Positions 1 through 11,427 of a DNA stretch of 64,000 bases are shown piece by piece. Location of the stretch: contig QANU01099724.1 in the NCBI GenBank assembly GCA_003254905.1, positions 124,001 to 188,000 on the forward strand. The letters run 5' to 3'. Both the position numbers and the translations under genes were made by a program. Position 1 is the first letter of the stretch, and each line of letters opens with the position of its first letter. The DNA is from Nissolia schottii (Eukaryota; Streptophyta; Magnoliopsida; Fabales; Fabaceae). A model generated the notes under the pieces. That model ran no database searches. It saw only the letters and a program-made list of their open reading frames with translations, and was not told the DNA's origin.

Positions 1-395
1 AGTCAAAACATGGACCAGAGACCCAAACAAGGTCTCAGGGTATCCATGGTAATGTTATTCTTTTTTTGTGTTGATTCCAAAACTTCTAATGGTTCGTCAA
101 TCAAAGTTATGGTTTAAAAGTTAATTAGGATCTAGTTCGCCTATCCTTGAGGCCAACTTTGGCTCTACCTGAAGTCTTCTAGAAACCAGAGATACGTGTG
201 GGAACCACCCCATATTATTTTAATCTTAACCATCTTTTTAGGGGGCCAATGTAACCTCACAAAGCCCAGTGACAACTTTTTGTCTTTCCAAGACTTCTTA
301 GACCCCTAAATGTCCCCATACATGTGCACCTTGTTAGCTACTAGCTCTCTACAACACAACTTTGTTAGAATTACATTTGAAAGATATTTTCTTTC
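1..395. other. Non-coding flank of a PIF/Harbinger element
   Basis: I see no open frame of interest and no recognised repeat. This is probably 5' non-coding sequence of the Harbinger-type transposon whose transposase starts at about 396. No terminal inverted repeat with a 3-bp target duplication could be identified here. Confidence 0.4.
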
Positions 396-1752
396 ATGAG
401 ACAATATGAAAGAAATGCAATCCTAATCATAGTTGCTTATGCGGGTTATTTAGCTTGCATGCGATACATGCGTCAACATGTGTCTTGTATTGAAAGATCA
501 ATCCTCCAATCATGTCGACATAATAGAGATCAAGTACGTCAAGAATTGCTAGCTCAATTAAAAGCACATTATAACTCGTGCTCTATAATAAATATGAGTT
601 ATAATGCTTTCACTCGATTAGTTAAAATATTTTGTGAAAGAGGACTTCTTAGGGATAACCAATACAGTTAAGTTGGGGAACAAGTTGCATAGTTTTTACA
701 TATTTCAAGTGGTCAAGCACATACTCGATCAAGAAGTTTTTTCTGCCGTCGGTCTACTAAGACCATTAGTCGTCATTTTCACCAAGTTCTTAGAGCTATA
801 ATAACACTTGAAGATCAATTTTTAGTTCAACAAAATGGTTCTATTGTCCCACCACAAATTCTCAATAGTGAAGGAAGGTTTAATTCATACTTTAAGGTAT
901 TTTTTTTAATAAAAAAAACATTTGTTTGAATCAATTTTAGTACTCTCACATGGTCATGCTTACTAATTTATGTTGATATTTTTAGAATTGCATTGGTGCT
1001 ATAGATGGAACACATATTTAAGGTTTCAAAAGAAAATGTGTCAAGGTAAAGAGGAAGAAAAAGTCATCTTACGATGAATGTATTGGCAATTTGTAATTTT
1101 GACTTAAAATTCACATGTGTTACCCGGGTGGGAGGGCTCAGCTTCAGACTAAAAAATTTTAGATAATATAAGTAGAGAAGATAATCTAAATGTCCCTCCA
1201 AGGAATTAAGTTTTTTAAAATATAAATTAGTTTCATAGTTGTTCAAAAGATTTCCCTAATACTTCTCACGTAAATATTTTGAATTCTACTTTTAGGTAAA
1301 TTCTATTTAGTAGATGCCAAATATATGTTGAGGTTCGTGTTTATGACTCCATATCAAAGTACGCAATATCATTTGAAAGAATATTCTCGACACCTTCCGG
1401 AAAACACAAAAGAGTTATTGAACTTAAGACATCTTCATTACGCAATGCAATTGAAAAAGCATTTGGTGATGTGAAGAATAGGTTTCCAATTATAAGAGCG
1501 ATGCCTAGATATGATGTAGATACAATGGGTGAAATTGTTTTAGCTTGTTGCATTTTGCACAACTTCTTAATAGATTTCGATCCAGACTAAGAAATTATTG
1601 CACAAGTTGACAAGGATGTCTTGTCTTATGAGCCTGAACGTCGATCTATTTGTGGAGAAATTGCTAGAGGTGAAGATGGACAAAGGGGGGAAATTTTGAG
1701 AGACTCCATTGCTACACAAATATGGAATGATTACATAACTACACGACATTGA
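396..1752 (+). pseudogene. PIF/Harbinger transposase (HARBI1-like DDE nuclease), degraded
   Basis: This is a degraded HARBI1-like DDE endonuclease, the catalytic protein of plant PIF/Harbinger DNA transposons. The N-terminal part at 396-671 includes SYNAFTRLVKIFCERGLL and continues past two in-frame stops with a segment ending in HFHQVLRAI. A GT-AG intron is visible at 897-985. It is followed by NCIGAIDGTHI, which holds the first catalytic Asp. Later pieces give YLVDA (second Asp) and [18 protein letters not shown] (the Glu). The C-terminus reads [10 protein letters not shown] and then WNDYI, with a stop at 1750-1752. The frame changes between about 1020 and 1440 and a second intron probably ends near 1295, so this copy cannot encode an intact protein as it stands. 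The motif order is that of the family. The assignment is firm, but the exact exon structure is not. Confidence 0.85.
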
Positions 1753-3519
1753 TTTTTGTGTCTTACTGCTGCTTTCTGTAATGAACTTGATTAATTATGT
1801 ATTGTCTGAATTATTAGTTCTTATTGTTTGTAAGATTACATTGAATGCTTTACTTTTATGTATTATGTTTAATACTTTATTGCATTTCTTTAATTTAAAT
1901 TTGTTATGGTTATTTTACTTTTAGTACTGTACTTGAGTAATAGTATAAAAATGTAGTATTTAATGTCATATAATAATAGGTGATGGTATGGATGCCAAGA
2001 AAGTTTTTGAGGTGGACGGAGGAAATGATTGTGATGCATACTTCAGGTGCACCACAGGAATGGATGACTTGATGCTTGAAGTTCTTAGGGAGCAAAAGAA
2101 TAAGGATCAAAAGGAAGATAGAACTTTTTCTGCTGAAGCTTATAGAGAGGTGGTAGAAGGAATTAATGAAAATTTTTCTTTGAACATCAACAAGACTAAA
2201 GTGTTGAATTGTTTGAAGACTCGAAAGGTGAAAATGGTACTAGAAAAAGAAATTGAATCAAAAAGTGGAATAGGGTGGAATGAAACATTGAAAACATTTG
2301 AGGTTGATCCAGAGGTGTGGACATCTTTAATAAAGGTATGCATTTTCTCTTTTTCTTGTTAGCCACTTATTATTTCTTCAGATGTACTTTGGTGCTTGGG
2401 ATGACATTATGTACTTTGGTGCTTTTGATGACATTATGATAGAGGACAATTTATTACTAAATCCAATATCTTGTACAATGATTTTAGTTTTTTGCATCCA
2501 CACTAGTTTATTAACTTCCTTATATTATTTGCTTTTGTTATTAGGCCAATCCTAAGCTCAAACAGATCAAAGGAAAATCTCTGTCACTTGGACATCGTTA
2601 GAGAAATATATGAGAACTGAGAGTGCTAAAGAAAAGTCACGAAGATGGGCAAGGGAGAACAAGGATATGAGTATTGATGATATTGATGAGTTGCAAGCAA
2701 ATGATGAGACTCATTTAGTGAACTTTAGTTTCCTTGATTCTCCCTTTGATTATGAAAGTGTTCCATTAATGCCAACTACTCAAGCTCCATCTTCAACTAC
2801 TCCATTTGAACCTAATACTTCTGTAACGACCCTAGAAATTATTACTGGGGCACAAGGGACTAATTCCCTTACAAAAACCTCCTAGTGTGCTAATCATAAA
2901 AACGAGCAGCTTTTATAAATAAAAAAAATACTTTTAAATAAAATCTAAACATCACAATATAATATAATATAATAAAAGATTTTTTACAAGATACGAAATA
3001 TATACAATTCAAAATACGCTACACTCTGCTTGTAGTCCACTGAAGCACTCTAAAAACTGGCATGAATATAAACTATCCTAAAGACTGAAATAACTGAAGA
3101 ATACTTCATGACAACATGAAGCTCACCAAGAATCCAACTGATGAGATCTACTAAACAAGCGGCGCATCTTTGTCAAGGTATTTGAAAAAGGTTGATGAAG
3201 GGTGAGTCATCGCTCAGTGAATGGCAAACCCCACGGCGACATGAGACATTTCGTAACAATGGCATGCAAATGCAATACATAATATATAACATACATGAAA
3301 ATATTTATATAATAACAATAATTATAATATTAAAACATTTTAAGAACATAAACAAGTGCGGAGTTCTCTAGATAACATTCCGGGCATTACGATTTAGTTG
3401 TTCCTGAATGTCCGGGCTTTACGGTTGATGAGTGCCAAATTTACACAATTTTCAACTATTAAAAAGGCACTTGTTTGCTTATGTTTCAAAGAATTATTTA
3501 ACTAAATTCCCCACTTTTG

Positions 3520-4990
3520 TAGGTTTATGATATATTCTTACAAATGGGTGCAAGCATAATTAATTGAAGAATAATCCCAGAAGAATGGAGCAAAGGGCAA
3601 AAAAGGAAAAAAAGAAGCAAAACGATGAAATCTGAAGCAGCCGCTCAGCGGTGACTGAAGGTCGCTCAGCGAAGAACAAACAAGAGCCACTGAACGAGGT
3701 GCCCCAGGCCGCTCAACAGTCGTACCCACCGGAGCCACTTGTTGCCGGCGCATTTATGACGCCACCTGGTGCCATCCTGACAAGTCGGCGCCGCCCCTGC
3801 AAAAAGCTGCCGCCGCATTTATTACGACAGCCTGTAGCCGCCAGAAATGACCACGCCGCTCAGCGAAGGAACCTGTCCGCTTAGCGATAACGCACAAACC
3901 GCTCAACAGTTGTACCTTTACCGCTGAGCGATGACCTCAGTTTTTGCCTATAAATAGAGGAAGGTCGTGCCATTTAAAAAGGAATCACATGCATCCCTTC
4001 CCCTATCAATATTTCATTCTTTTACATTTTCTCTTGTACTTCAAAGCTTAGGTTAACTTAGCAACAAAGAGGAGGCCAGTGAAGGAGCCGGGAGATCGAG
4101 GAAGCTCGGCTGCCGCTGTCATGATAGTGTGAGAACATGTCATGGTAAGCGTCCAAACCTTGCCTCTGAGATTCTCTTGTAAGATGGATTTCTAATCCTC
4201 TTGTTGTTGGGATTTTGATGATTGTTATAGTATGATTGTATCCATGTAACTTTTTGCATCTGAATTTATCAGTTTCTATGATTTGCTTGAATGATTTTAT
4301 ACTTAATGCTAGCTTTTGTTTAGTGTTTTGATTCTTGATTTGAGACTTACTTGTATGAACGAAAGTTATACTAATTAAGTTGTAACCAAGTTAGATCAAT
4401 ATTGCTATGCTAAGCTAGATTATAGTTAAAGGTTGTGAGCGAAAGTTACAATCATTGAAGTCGGATCTAAATCAATTCATCTAATTCTTAGTTACCGTAA
4501 CTGGAATAAGGATTAGCCGTTTTAACATCTGGAATAACGCTGGTGTACTTTGTTAAGTTTGTGTGCTAAAGTGACAACTTAATAAAGGAAACCTGATGAT
4601 CTTTTCATGCGCGAAAGCGATGAACAAGTTAAGAACTGGCGGCGGGCAATCAATGAAATGATAATTCTATTGTACTAAGTAAATGGATGCATGAAACTAT
4701 GATATGATTCAATTCCCAACAAGCTTCCGGATCTACCTCTGATTTGTTGCCTATTTATTTTTATATTGTTATGTACTTATTTAAACTATCAAACAATTTA
4801 CCAATCCTTCACTTCATTGTTTAATTAACTAAACTCAAGAATGATATTTTTGCAACTCTTACGACTATACCCGACTAGACTGCAATTGGATCCCTTGAGG
4901 ATCTGAAAGCTGTAAAGGAGGATATATTATTTAAACGACTGAGAGTTTCAAATTAAGCTTTTAACAACATTCTTGTCCTAATCTACATGA
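3520..4990 (+). mobile_element. Nested LTR-like insertion (Athila-like gypsy LTR), approximate ends
   Basis: Base composition changes sharply inside the outer LTR. The segment has GC-rich CGCTCAGCG/CGCTGAGCG repeats (about 3640-3935), a TATA box, a leader-like stretch, and then an AT-rich tail with GCGAAAGTTA-type motifs at about 4358 and 4440. This layout (GC-rich upstream region, promoter, long transcribed tail) is typical of Athila-type LTRs in legumes, as I remember them. No internal coding region is present, so it looks like a solo LTR within a solo LTR. I could not find matching target duplications, so both ends are estimates. It must be younger than the LTR that holds it. Confidence 0.5.
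3949..3956 (+). promoter_or_regulatory. TATA box of the nested LTR
   Basis: TATAAATA in the context CCTATAAATAGAGG, downstream of the CGCTCAGCG-rich block. This is the best core-promoter match in the element. A transcription start about 30 bases downstream is an inference. Confidence 0.5.
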
Positions 4991-6447
4991 CATGATACAT
5001 GATACATGACATGATACATGACGCTGGGCACATCACGAACTTCCATGTTTGGGCTTTACAGTCTTGCCCCTAATCTACATGAATCCTATTCTATTTTATG
5101 ATCGTACAAGGTATACCAGGGTCAACATAGGTTGTCGCTGACTTATAGTTCTATCCGAGATATACTCCCATGAAAACAATTTTAAATATATGGCATGATC
5201 ATCATAACATAATCCTTATATTGATATCATAACATAACTTAATATTTTTAAGTGTTTTATCTTGGAAAAATAAAGGTAGCTTAAGATCTCATGCTTAGGG
5301 AGGTTCACAGGTAAGAGAGGTGTGTCACAATTGACATCTTAAGTACCAAGTTTTGTCCTAAGCCAGAACCTTTCCTTAACATAAGTCTTCTCCCACTAGA
5401 ATCTTTCCTTAACCATTATCTTTTATTCAGGGTTTAATTAAATAGGATGAGTATTTATATCATTTAATGCTAATCATACACACACAACATGAATATATTT
5501 AATGCAATAAACACGGTCCCATGTAGTTTTAAAAAATAGTTTCATGATTTTCTAAAAATAACTTTGTAAATATCTATCTCATAAATAAAGATCTTCTAAA
5601 TAAATAATTACGAGAAAATATCTAACTAAATAAAAGAATAACTAACTTCATAAATACATAATTAAAATAATAAATTCCACCTCTTAGGATTTTATAAAAC
5701 ATGCATAAATAAAGTAATGCTAAAATAAATAAATAACTTTTAAAAATAATTACATGGTCTAAAATAGACGGTGAAAAAGCCACTCATCTGAAAATGGTTG
5801 AACACTAAGGAATACTAAACTGAGAGCTCTTGACACCCTACGTGGAGGCACTGCTTCCCCACGAACGGAAGACGAGAGGGAGAAAAGAAATAAAAAATTT
5901 AATCGGAGTGAAAAGTCTCATAAAGTATGATCTCTCAAGCTCTTGGAGTGAATTAGCAAGTCTAAACACTCATGAGAAGTCTTTATATATATAGGGGAAA
6001 AGGAAATCCCCCTTCTACATCGTTAATCGATGTGGGACTAATTTTTGCACTCGTCTGGCGCGAGATGACCCCGTGTGAACATCATCTCGCGCGAGACGAG
6101 CTTCAGAAACCCCTTTCGCTCTCCTGCGACATCATCTCACACGAGATGCTCCCTGCGTCTCACGCGAGACACCCTTCTCCCCTTTTTTTCTGTCTTCTAA
6201 GGGTCGTTACAACTTCATCTGTGAAAGGTGAAAAACGAAAATCACCAATGACAACTGAGGACATTGCAATGAAAGATGTGCCTACAAGTGTTCAAATTTG
6301 GAAGCCTACCGAGATATTTGAAGAAGTTGGTAAATGGGTGTGGCGGGTAACAAATTTTTGAAGCTGTTGAATGGCTTGTTCAAAATCCAAGTCTTACAGG
6401 AGTCTTTTTTGGTTGTCCAAATGAGTTCAAAGTTGGGTTGGTGATTT

Positions 6448-7290
6448 TATGATAGATTTCAATCTATACATAAAAACTAGACTTCATATTTAATATTTTG
6501 TTTCGGCTTCAATGCCTAAGTAGTTCCAACAAGTTCATAGGCGATGTGCTTTTTGAAGTGGACTTTGATTTTTAGACATTTATGTGTGCTTTTTTGAAGT
6601 AGACTTTGAGTTTTAAACAATTATGTGTGCTTTTTTAAGAAGACTTTGAGTATAAGATATTTATGTTGCGTACATTTTTAAATATTTGAAAGTAAATTGA
6701 GTATAAATATTTTATATCTTGATGGCTGCTGAAGGGGATGGAATTGGGTTGTATCTATTCTTTATTGTCTATCTGTTAGGATATCAAGTCTTGAAGCATT
6801 GAAAATTTTTTTAGGGCTTTAATTTTTGTTTTGCTACCTTTGATTGGCCTTGTATATCTATCCTATGTTTTCTTGTTTGTATGGGTTGGTAGCCTTGTTG
6901 GTGGTTTTGCTTATCTTGTGTATGTACTATTCTTGCTCACCGACCATGTTTGGGAGGTTTGAGCCTCTCTTCCAAAAAAAAAAAAATTGGGTCTTTTATG
7001 GGAGAAATCAAATTAATAAAAGAACGTTCTTGTGAAAATTTTGGGAAAAAAAATTTTCTTGTGAAAAAAACGCTCTTGATAAACTTATTTATTAGAGTGC
7101 TTTGGTTTGATTTTGATTGTGTCATATTTGCTTAATGAATAATTAAGTTTATTATTAAAATATAATGCTGTATTAACAAAGGACAAAATAACCTAAATAA
7201 TTAATGTGATTCATTTTATAGACATTCCAAACAATGAAATTGAATTCAATTCTTTCAATTTACTTATTTATTCCAAACATGAGAATTCAA
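6448..7290. other. 3' part of the Harbinger element and AT-rich spacer
   Basis: No gene is recognisable. There are short degenerate direct repeats around GCTTTTTTGAAGTAGACTTT (about 6550-6650). At about 7220-7290 lies TTCCAAACA with GAATTCAATT motifs like those at the tips of Tourist/Harbinger MITEs. The true 3' end of the Harbinger transposon may be in this interval, but I could not pair terminal repeats. Confidence 0.35.
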
Positions 7291-7294
7291 TTCA

Positions 7295-8185
7295 ATTCAC
7301 ACTGTACATGATTGCAAGGTGGCTGAAGGTGGGATCAGTTAGCACCCATGTCTTAAAGATGAAGGGCTACATTGATCACCTTGAAAGACTTGGTTTTCCA
7401 CTTGCTTTGGAATTCTTCACAGATTTGATCCTGAATTCTTTGCCTGATAGTTACTCTCATTTTGTGATGAACTACAACATGAATAATATGCAAAAGTCCA
7501 TTGCCGAGCTGCATGTGATGTTTAAAAATGCTGAGCAAAGTGTGAAGAAAGTGCATGACCATGTGCTTATGGTTAATAAGGGAAAGGGATTGAAGAAGAG
7601 GGGCAAGGCTAAGGTAATGGTTGCCAATAAGTCTAAGGTGCAAGCAAATGCTAAACCTGTACCCAAGCCAAAGGCTCAAAGGGAGGGTACTTGCTTCCAC
7701 TTCAATGAAATTGGTCACTGGAAGGGGAATTGCAAGGTCTTCTTGGAAGAACTAAAGAAGAAGAGTAGTGACTCCTCATCTTTAGGTATCTTTGTTATAG
7801 AAATTAACGTGTCTACTTCTACTTCTTGAGCATTAGATACTGGATGTGGATCTCACATTTGTACAAAGGTGCAGGGGCTCAAAAGAAGTAGACAGCTAGA
7901 AATGGGCGAAGTGAACCTACTAGTGGGAAATAGAGCAAGAGTTACTGCATTAGTTGTCAGAACCTGTGAAATAGTTTTGCCTAATGGACTTTTGTTAGAA
8001 TTGAATAATTACTTTTATGTCCCTACTTTGAGTAGGAATATTATTTCAGTTTCTAGTTTGGATAATGAAGGTTTTTCGTTTCTTATTAAGAATAAGAGAT
8101 GTTCAATTTATTATGATGATTTACTTTATTGGGCAGACTCGTATAATGGTCTTTATATCCTAAACCTAGATACACCTAACAAAGT
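7295..8185 (+). mobile_element. Ty1/copia retrotransposon fragment (gag to protease)
   Basis: This is a fossil piece of a copia polyprotein, truncated at both ends. The first part resembles the UBN2-type gag domain (LNSLPDSYSHFV, about 7430-7475). Next come a Lys-rich stretch and a retroviral zinc-knuckle-like motif (CFHFNEIGHWKGNC, about 7692-7733), then an aspartic-protease-type motif (LDTGCGSHIC, about 7832-7861). A gag-pre-integrase region ends near LYILNLDTPN. No integrase, reverse transcriptase or LTR could be attached to it. The piece carries at least one break. Confidence 0.75.
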
Positions 8186-8555
8186 GTGCGGTTATTTTTG
8201 GGTTTTTGGAGTAATTGAGAAATAAATAAGAAAACAATTAAAAGAAAAAATTAACTTGAAGAATTCTGATGAGAAGAAGCATTTGGACACACGGAATCTG
8301 TTACTCCTAACTAGGTTGCTATTACTCATCTACCCAATTATCGGTTTAATTCATTGATTAATGGTTGGGTTAATAGCTATAAGTCTCTTTCTCGATCATG
8401 TAACTCTTTTATCCTAGGTTTCCCCTCTAATCTCTTAGTAAGGTTTAAACTTATTCTAAGGTTGATTTCCCTAGCTTTGATCCCACACTTGACCACACAA
8501 ATCACATTTATTCCTTTCGAATTTTTGCTCGATTTTTCAAAACTTGTCCTATCTC

Positions 8556-8604
<49 letters not shown>

Positions 8605-9594
8605 ATGCAAGGGTACAAAAACATTCATATGGTGATCAAGCATACAAATGTTGCAATAAAATAGAAAGACAAATGTTAAACTAAATCAAACCTCAAATTG
8701 GATGGAATAAATAATATTACATCATTGTTAACTGAGAACTTTCGTCTATGGCTTGGCTAGAAGAGTTTAGTTCACGAAGGGAGAAGAGAATACAAACATA
8801 GATGGATAATATAATAGGCACATAGTAGAAACACTTCATCAAATGTACTCGTGATTGATTAATGTGATCAATGGAGTTCCCACTCGTTGAATATATAGCT
8901 CTCCCAGGGTTGCCTCTTCTCTAATTTTTGCACTTTATGATGTATTGGGCAAAGTCCTAAGTGGTTCTATTTATAGAGAAAGTTGGAAGAGAAATCCTTA
9001 TTTTTTTGAATCAGTGTTGCTTGACCACTTGAGCAATACATTTATGCTGCTCAAACGATCCCTTTAAAACTTAGAACTTTAATTTTTGTGTCTCTCTAGG
9101 CGCTTGAGGGCTTCGAGCTGTGGTCAGAGCTCTTGGAACCATGTTCGTCACTTTTTTTTTTTTTTACTTTTCTTGGCTCCAAATTAAAGCATTTCCAATC
9201 TTCATGGCTTCCCCCATTAGTTACTTGGTACCTAAAATTCACCAAAAACTTCCTATTTCTATCTAATTATGCCTAAGGGTTCGTTTATACAACCTAAACT
9301 AAATCCTATGTGAATGCATGCAAATGTAGTCTAATATGTAACTAAATTGCCTAAAAACTACATGAATTACTAAGCAAAATGAACTTTAATTGGAAAGTTA
9401 TCAATACATGTCAAGGACTGCTAGTAGATAATAATCACCTTTTATATAAAGAGATAATACATGCATGTATTTTTCCTCCAATGAAATATTTAATTACTTT
9501 ATTTTATTTTATACGATTGTAGTTAATGATAATCGACTTAATTTGTACTGCATAATCTGAATGTTTAAATTCCATTTAGTAATTTTATAAAATG
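8186..9594. other. Gene-free AT-rich stretch
   Basis: There is no coding region I can support. The sequence has a low-copy look with short ORFs only, and holds one CT microsatellite at 8561-8599. Confidence 0.4.
8561..8599. repeat. (CT)n microsatellite
   Basis: Uninterrupted CT dinucleotides over 39 bases. Confidence 0.95.
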
Positions 9595-9780
9595 ATATCC
9601 TTAATAAATAATGGATTTTGTTAAAGGTTTATTTTTTTTTGGTATAATAAAATTTTAAAAAACAAATAAAAAAACATTTAATGTCTTGAAAATCTTAAAT
9701 ATATTTAATACTTTCTTCTTTAAGATATTGATAATGAATAATAAATATTAATTTTAAATCTTTTATATATGCCTTAATAA
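9595..9780 (+). repeat. Dispersed repeat, copy A (upstream of the WRKY gene)
   Basis: Shares blocks such as TTTAATGTCTTGAAAATCT and GAATAATAAATATTAATTTT, in the same order and orientation, with 16130-16365 on the other side of the WRKY gene. No terminal repeats or target duplications are evident, and the family is not recognised. Confidence 0.6.
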
Positions 9781-9813
9781 GACACATTAATAAAACTCAT
9801 AAGTTATTTATTA

Positions 9814-9958
9814 CTCCTTCCGTTCCATAATTTTAGTCCATTTCACCTTTTTAGATTCATTCATTATTCTATGTATTCAGACATAATTGTGTCCAATATA
9901 TTAAATTATAAATGAACCTAAAAAAGTAAAATGAAGTAATATTATGGAACATAGGAAG
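9814..9958. mobile_element. Stowaway-type MITE
   Basis: Terminal inverted repeats CTCCTTCCGTTCCATAAT and ATTATGGAACATAGGAAG are flanked by TA on both sides (9812-9813 and 9959-9960). The ends and TA target are those of Tc1/mariner-derived Stowaway elements. About 145 bp, no coding capacity. Confidence 0.85.
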
Positions 9959-9970
9959 TATAAAATATTT

Positions 9971-10358
9971 GGTGGTTCCTCGCATGCTCCATGGGGTAAA
10001 TACATTTTACTACTAAATTTTTCTATTTTTTACAATTTTAAGAACCAAATTCATTAATTTTTGCCATCATTTCACGATCTAATATGACATAATGATGTGT
10101 TATATGATCTAATATGATAAATTAATAATTTGCAATACAATAATTGTTGAAAGGTTTATCATAAGCTCAAATAGTTTGTAAATCTCTAAACTTCTTACAA
10201 ATCGACTCTTTTAATGATTTAATTGATGAAAAGTTTGTTAAGATCATATAAATCATGAAATGATTACAAAATCTGTGAGTTTAGTTCTAAAAATTGTTCA
10301 AAATAGGAAAATTTAGTAGGAGAGTGTATTTATCCCAAGTGATACGTGAGAAACCACC
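9971..10358. mobile_element. Mutator-type MITE with long inverted repeats and 9-bp target duplication
   Basis: The left end begins GGTGGTTCCTCGCATG and the right end, read inward on the other strand, begins GGTGGTTTCTCACGTA. The inverted similarity runs for roughly 110-120 bases from each end. AAAATATTT occurs exactly at 9962-9970 and 10359-10367, a perfect 9-bp target duplication as Mutator-like elements make. The element is 388 bp and non-coding. It abuts the Stowaway element just upstream. Confidence 0.85.
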
Positions 10359-10367
10359 AAAATATTT

Positions 10368-11427
10368 ATGTGCTACACATGAGAATGGATAATAGATAAA
10401 AATAAAATTAGAAATTAAAAAGGATGTGCCTATAGCATCAACACTATTCTATTAATTTATTATAAACAAGAAATATTTTTTCAACATAAATTTTCTTAAC
10501 CCAGTTAATAATTGGTGAGTGCTATATGTGCAAATAAATGTGAATTATGTAAGTATTCAGTTGCTTTTAAATAATAATAGATGAGAAATATTTGTAAAAG
10601 CACTAATGAGTTACTTTTGATTGTAAAAGTAAAAATATTAGGTTTACACCGCAAATGAGCTACACAATAGGCATTCATATTTTTTGAGGGCTTGTGACTT
10701 GGGTCAATTTTTTAGTAAGATCTCAATTAAACTCAGTGAATTTGGTCACAATAGAGGGGTTGAAGTGGTACCTGATAACTTATTTAAGTTTATTCTCTAA
10801 GAAATTGTGAATTTAATTCCTTTTGTTATTATTTATTATGATTTGTGAATTTCTATACATGTCTTTCTATTATGGTGTTGTGAACATTATGATATTTGAA
10901 ATTTGTGTTATTAACTTTGAAGATATTTCTGATTATTATGCTAACCATAATAATGATCACTTTTTTATTACTTGTGATTCGTGAACACATTGTGTTATGA
11001 AATTAAAGTGATTTTAGATTTCAAAAATTATTGAAAATATTTACGCATCAATATAAATAATTTCATATATTATTTTAAAAACATTTTCTTTACACTAAAT
11101 AACATTTACACTTTTATGTTTCACTTTTATAAGACCGCAAATACTTATGAGTAGACTCTCGCTTTTAACTACCATCCATAAATGTTCATATTATGACCAT
11201 GTATGCAAAAAGCTGTCATCATAAATAAATAAAAGTAAAAATATATTTTCCTTTTAATTATTCCTTCCAAGTATAGCACAATAGTTGGTGGTGAGTTGTA
11301 CTTCTTTTTTATTATAAAAGCTAATAAGTTGAGATCTATTTTCATTTGCCTGTGACATTTTGTCCCTAAACAATAGCTAAACCTTCTTTTGGTTCCAGCT
11401 CCACTAGTGTCTACAATCCTTTCACTT
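10368..11427. other. Upstream region of the WRKY gene
   Basis: Gene-free and AT-rich. It probably holds the promoter and 5' UTR of the WRKY gene starting at 11428. I cannot single out a convincing TATA box among many AT runs. Confidence 0.4.

Larger units (their letters stand above)
2822..6211. mobile_element. Solo LTR of a gypsy-type (Tekay/Del-like) element with 5-bp target duplication
   Basis: The ends are TGTAACGACCC at 2822 and GGGTCGTTACA ending at 6211, an exact 11-bp inverted pair beginning TG and ending CA as LTRs do. The five bases before (2817-2821) and after (6212-6216) are both ACTTC, a perfect 5-bp target duplication. No gag or pol sequence lies between the ends, so this reads as a solo LTR left by recombination between two LTRs. 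It is about 3.4 kb, of which some 1.4-1.5 kb is a second nested insertion. It sits inside the second gene of a Harbinger transposon and is therefore younger than that transposon. The Tekay/Del assignment rests on the remembered terminal motif and LTR length. A related, more eroded copy starts at 16468. Confidence 0.8.
1988..6447 (+). pseudogene. PIF/Harbinger second ORF (Myb/SANT-like protein), split by an LTR insertion
   Basis: Plant Harbinger elements carry a second protein with a Myb/SANT-like DNA-binding region that helps the transposase. Exon 1 (1988-2335) encodes a 116-residue stretch including TKVLNCLKTRK and WNETLKTFEVDPEVWTSLIK. An intron (about 2336-2544) leads to ANPKLKQIKGKSL and then ESAKEKSRRWARENKDM in a new frame. 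At 2821 the reading is cut by a solo LTR. After the 5-bp duplication it resumes at 6217 with SVKGEKRKSPMTTEDIAM and, in another frame, FEAVEWLVQNPSLTGVFFG, the usual C-terminal end of this protein family. The same strand and close spacing after the transposase support one two-gene transposon. It is non-functional because of the insertion and frame changes. Confidence 0.8.

Noticed and set aside
3651-3884. Coding frame in the GC-rich block of the nested LTR
   Set aside because: The open frame follows from the CGCTCAGCG-rich repeat composition; it lies upstream of a TATA box inside an LTR.
11389-11427. Upstream start for the WRKY protein
   Set aside because: The frame is open but has no ATG; the first ATG is at 11428.
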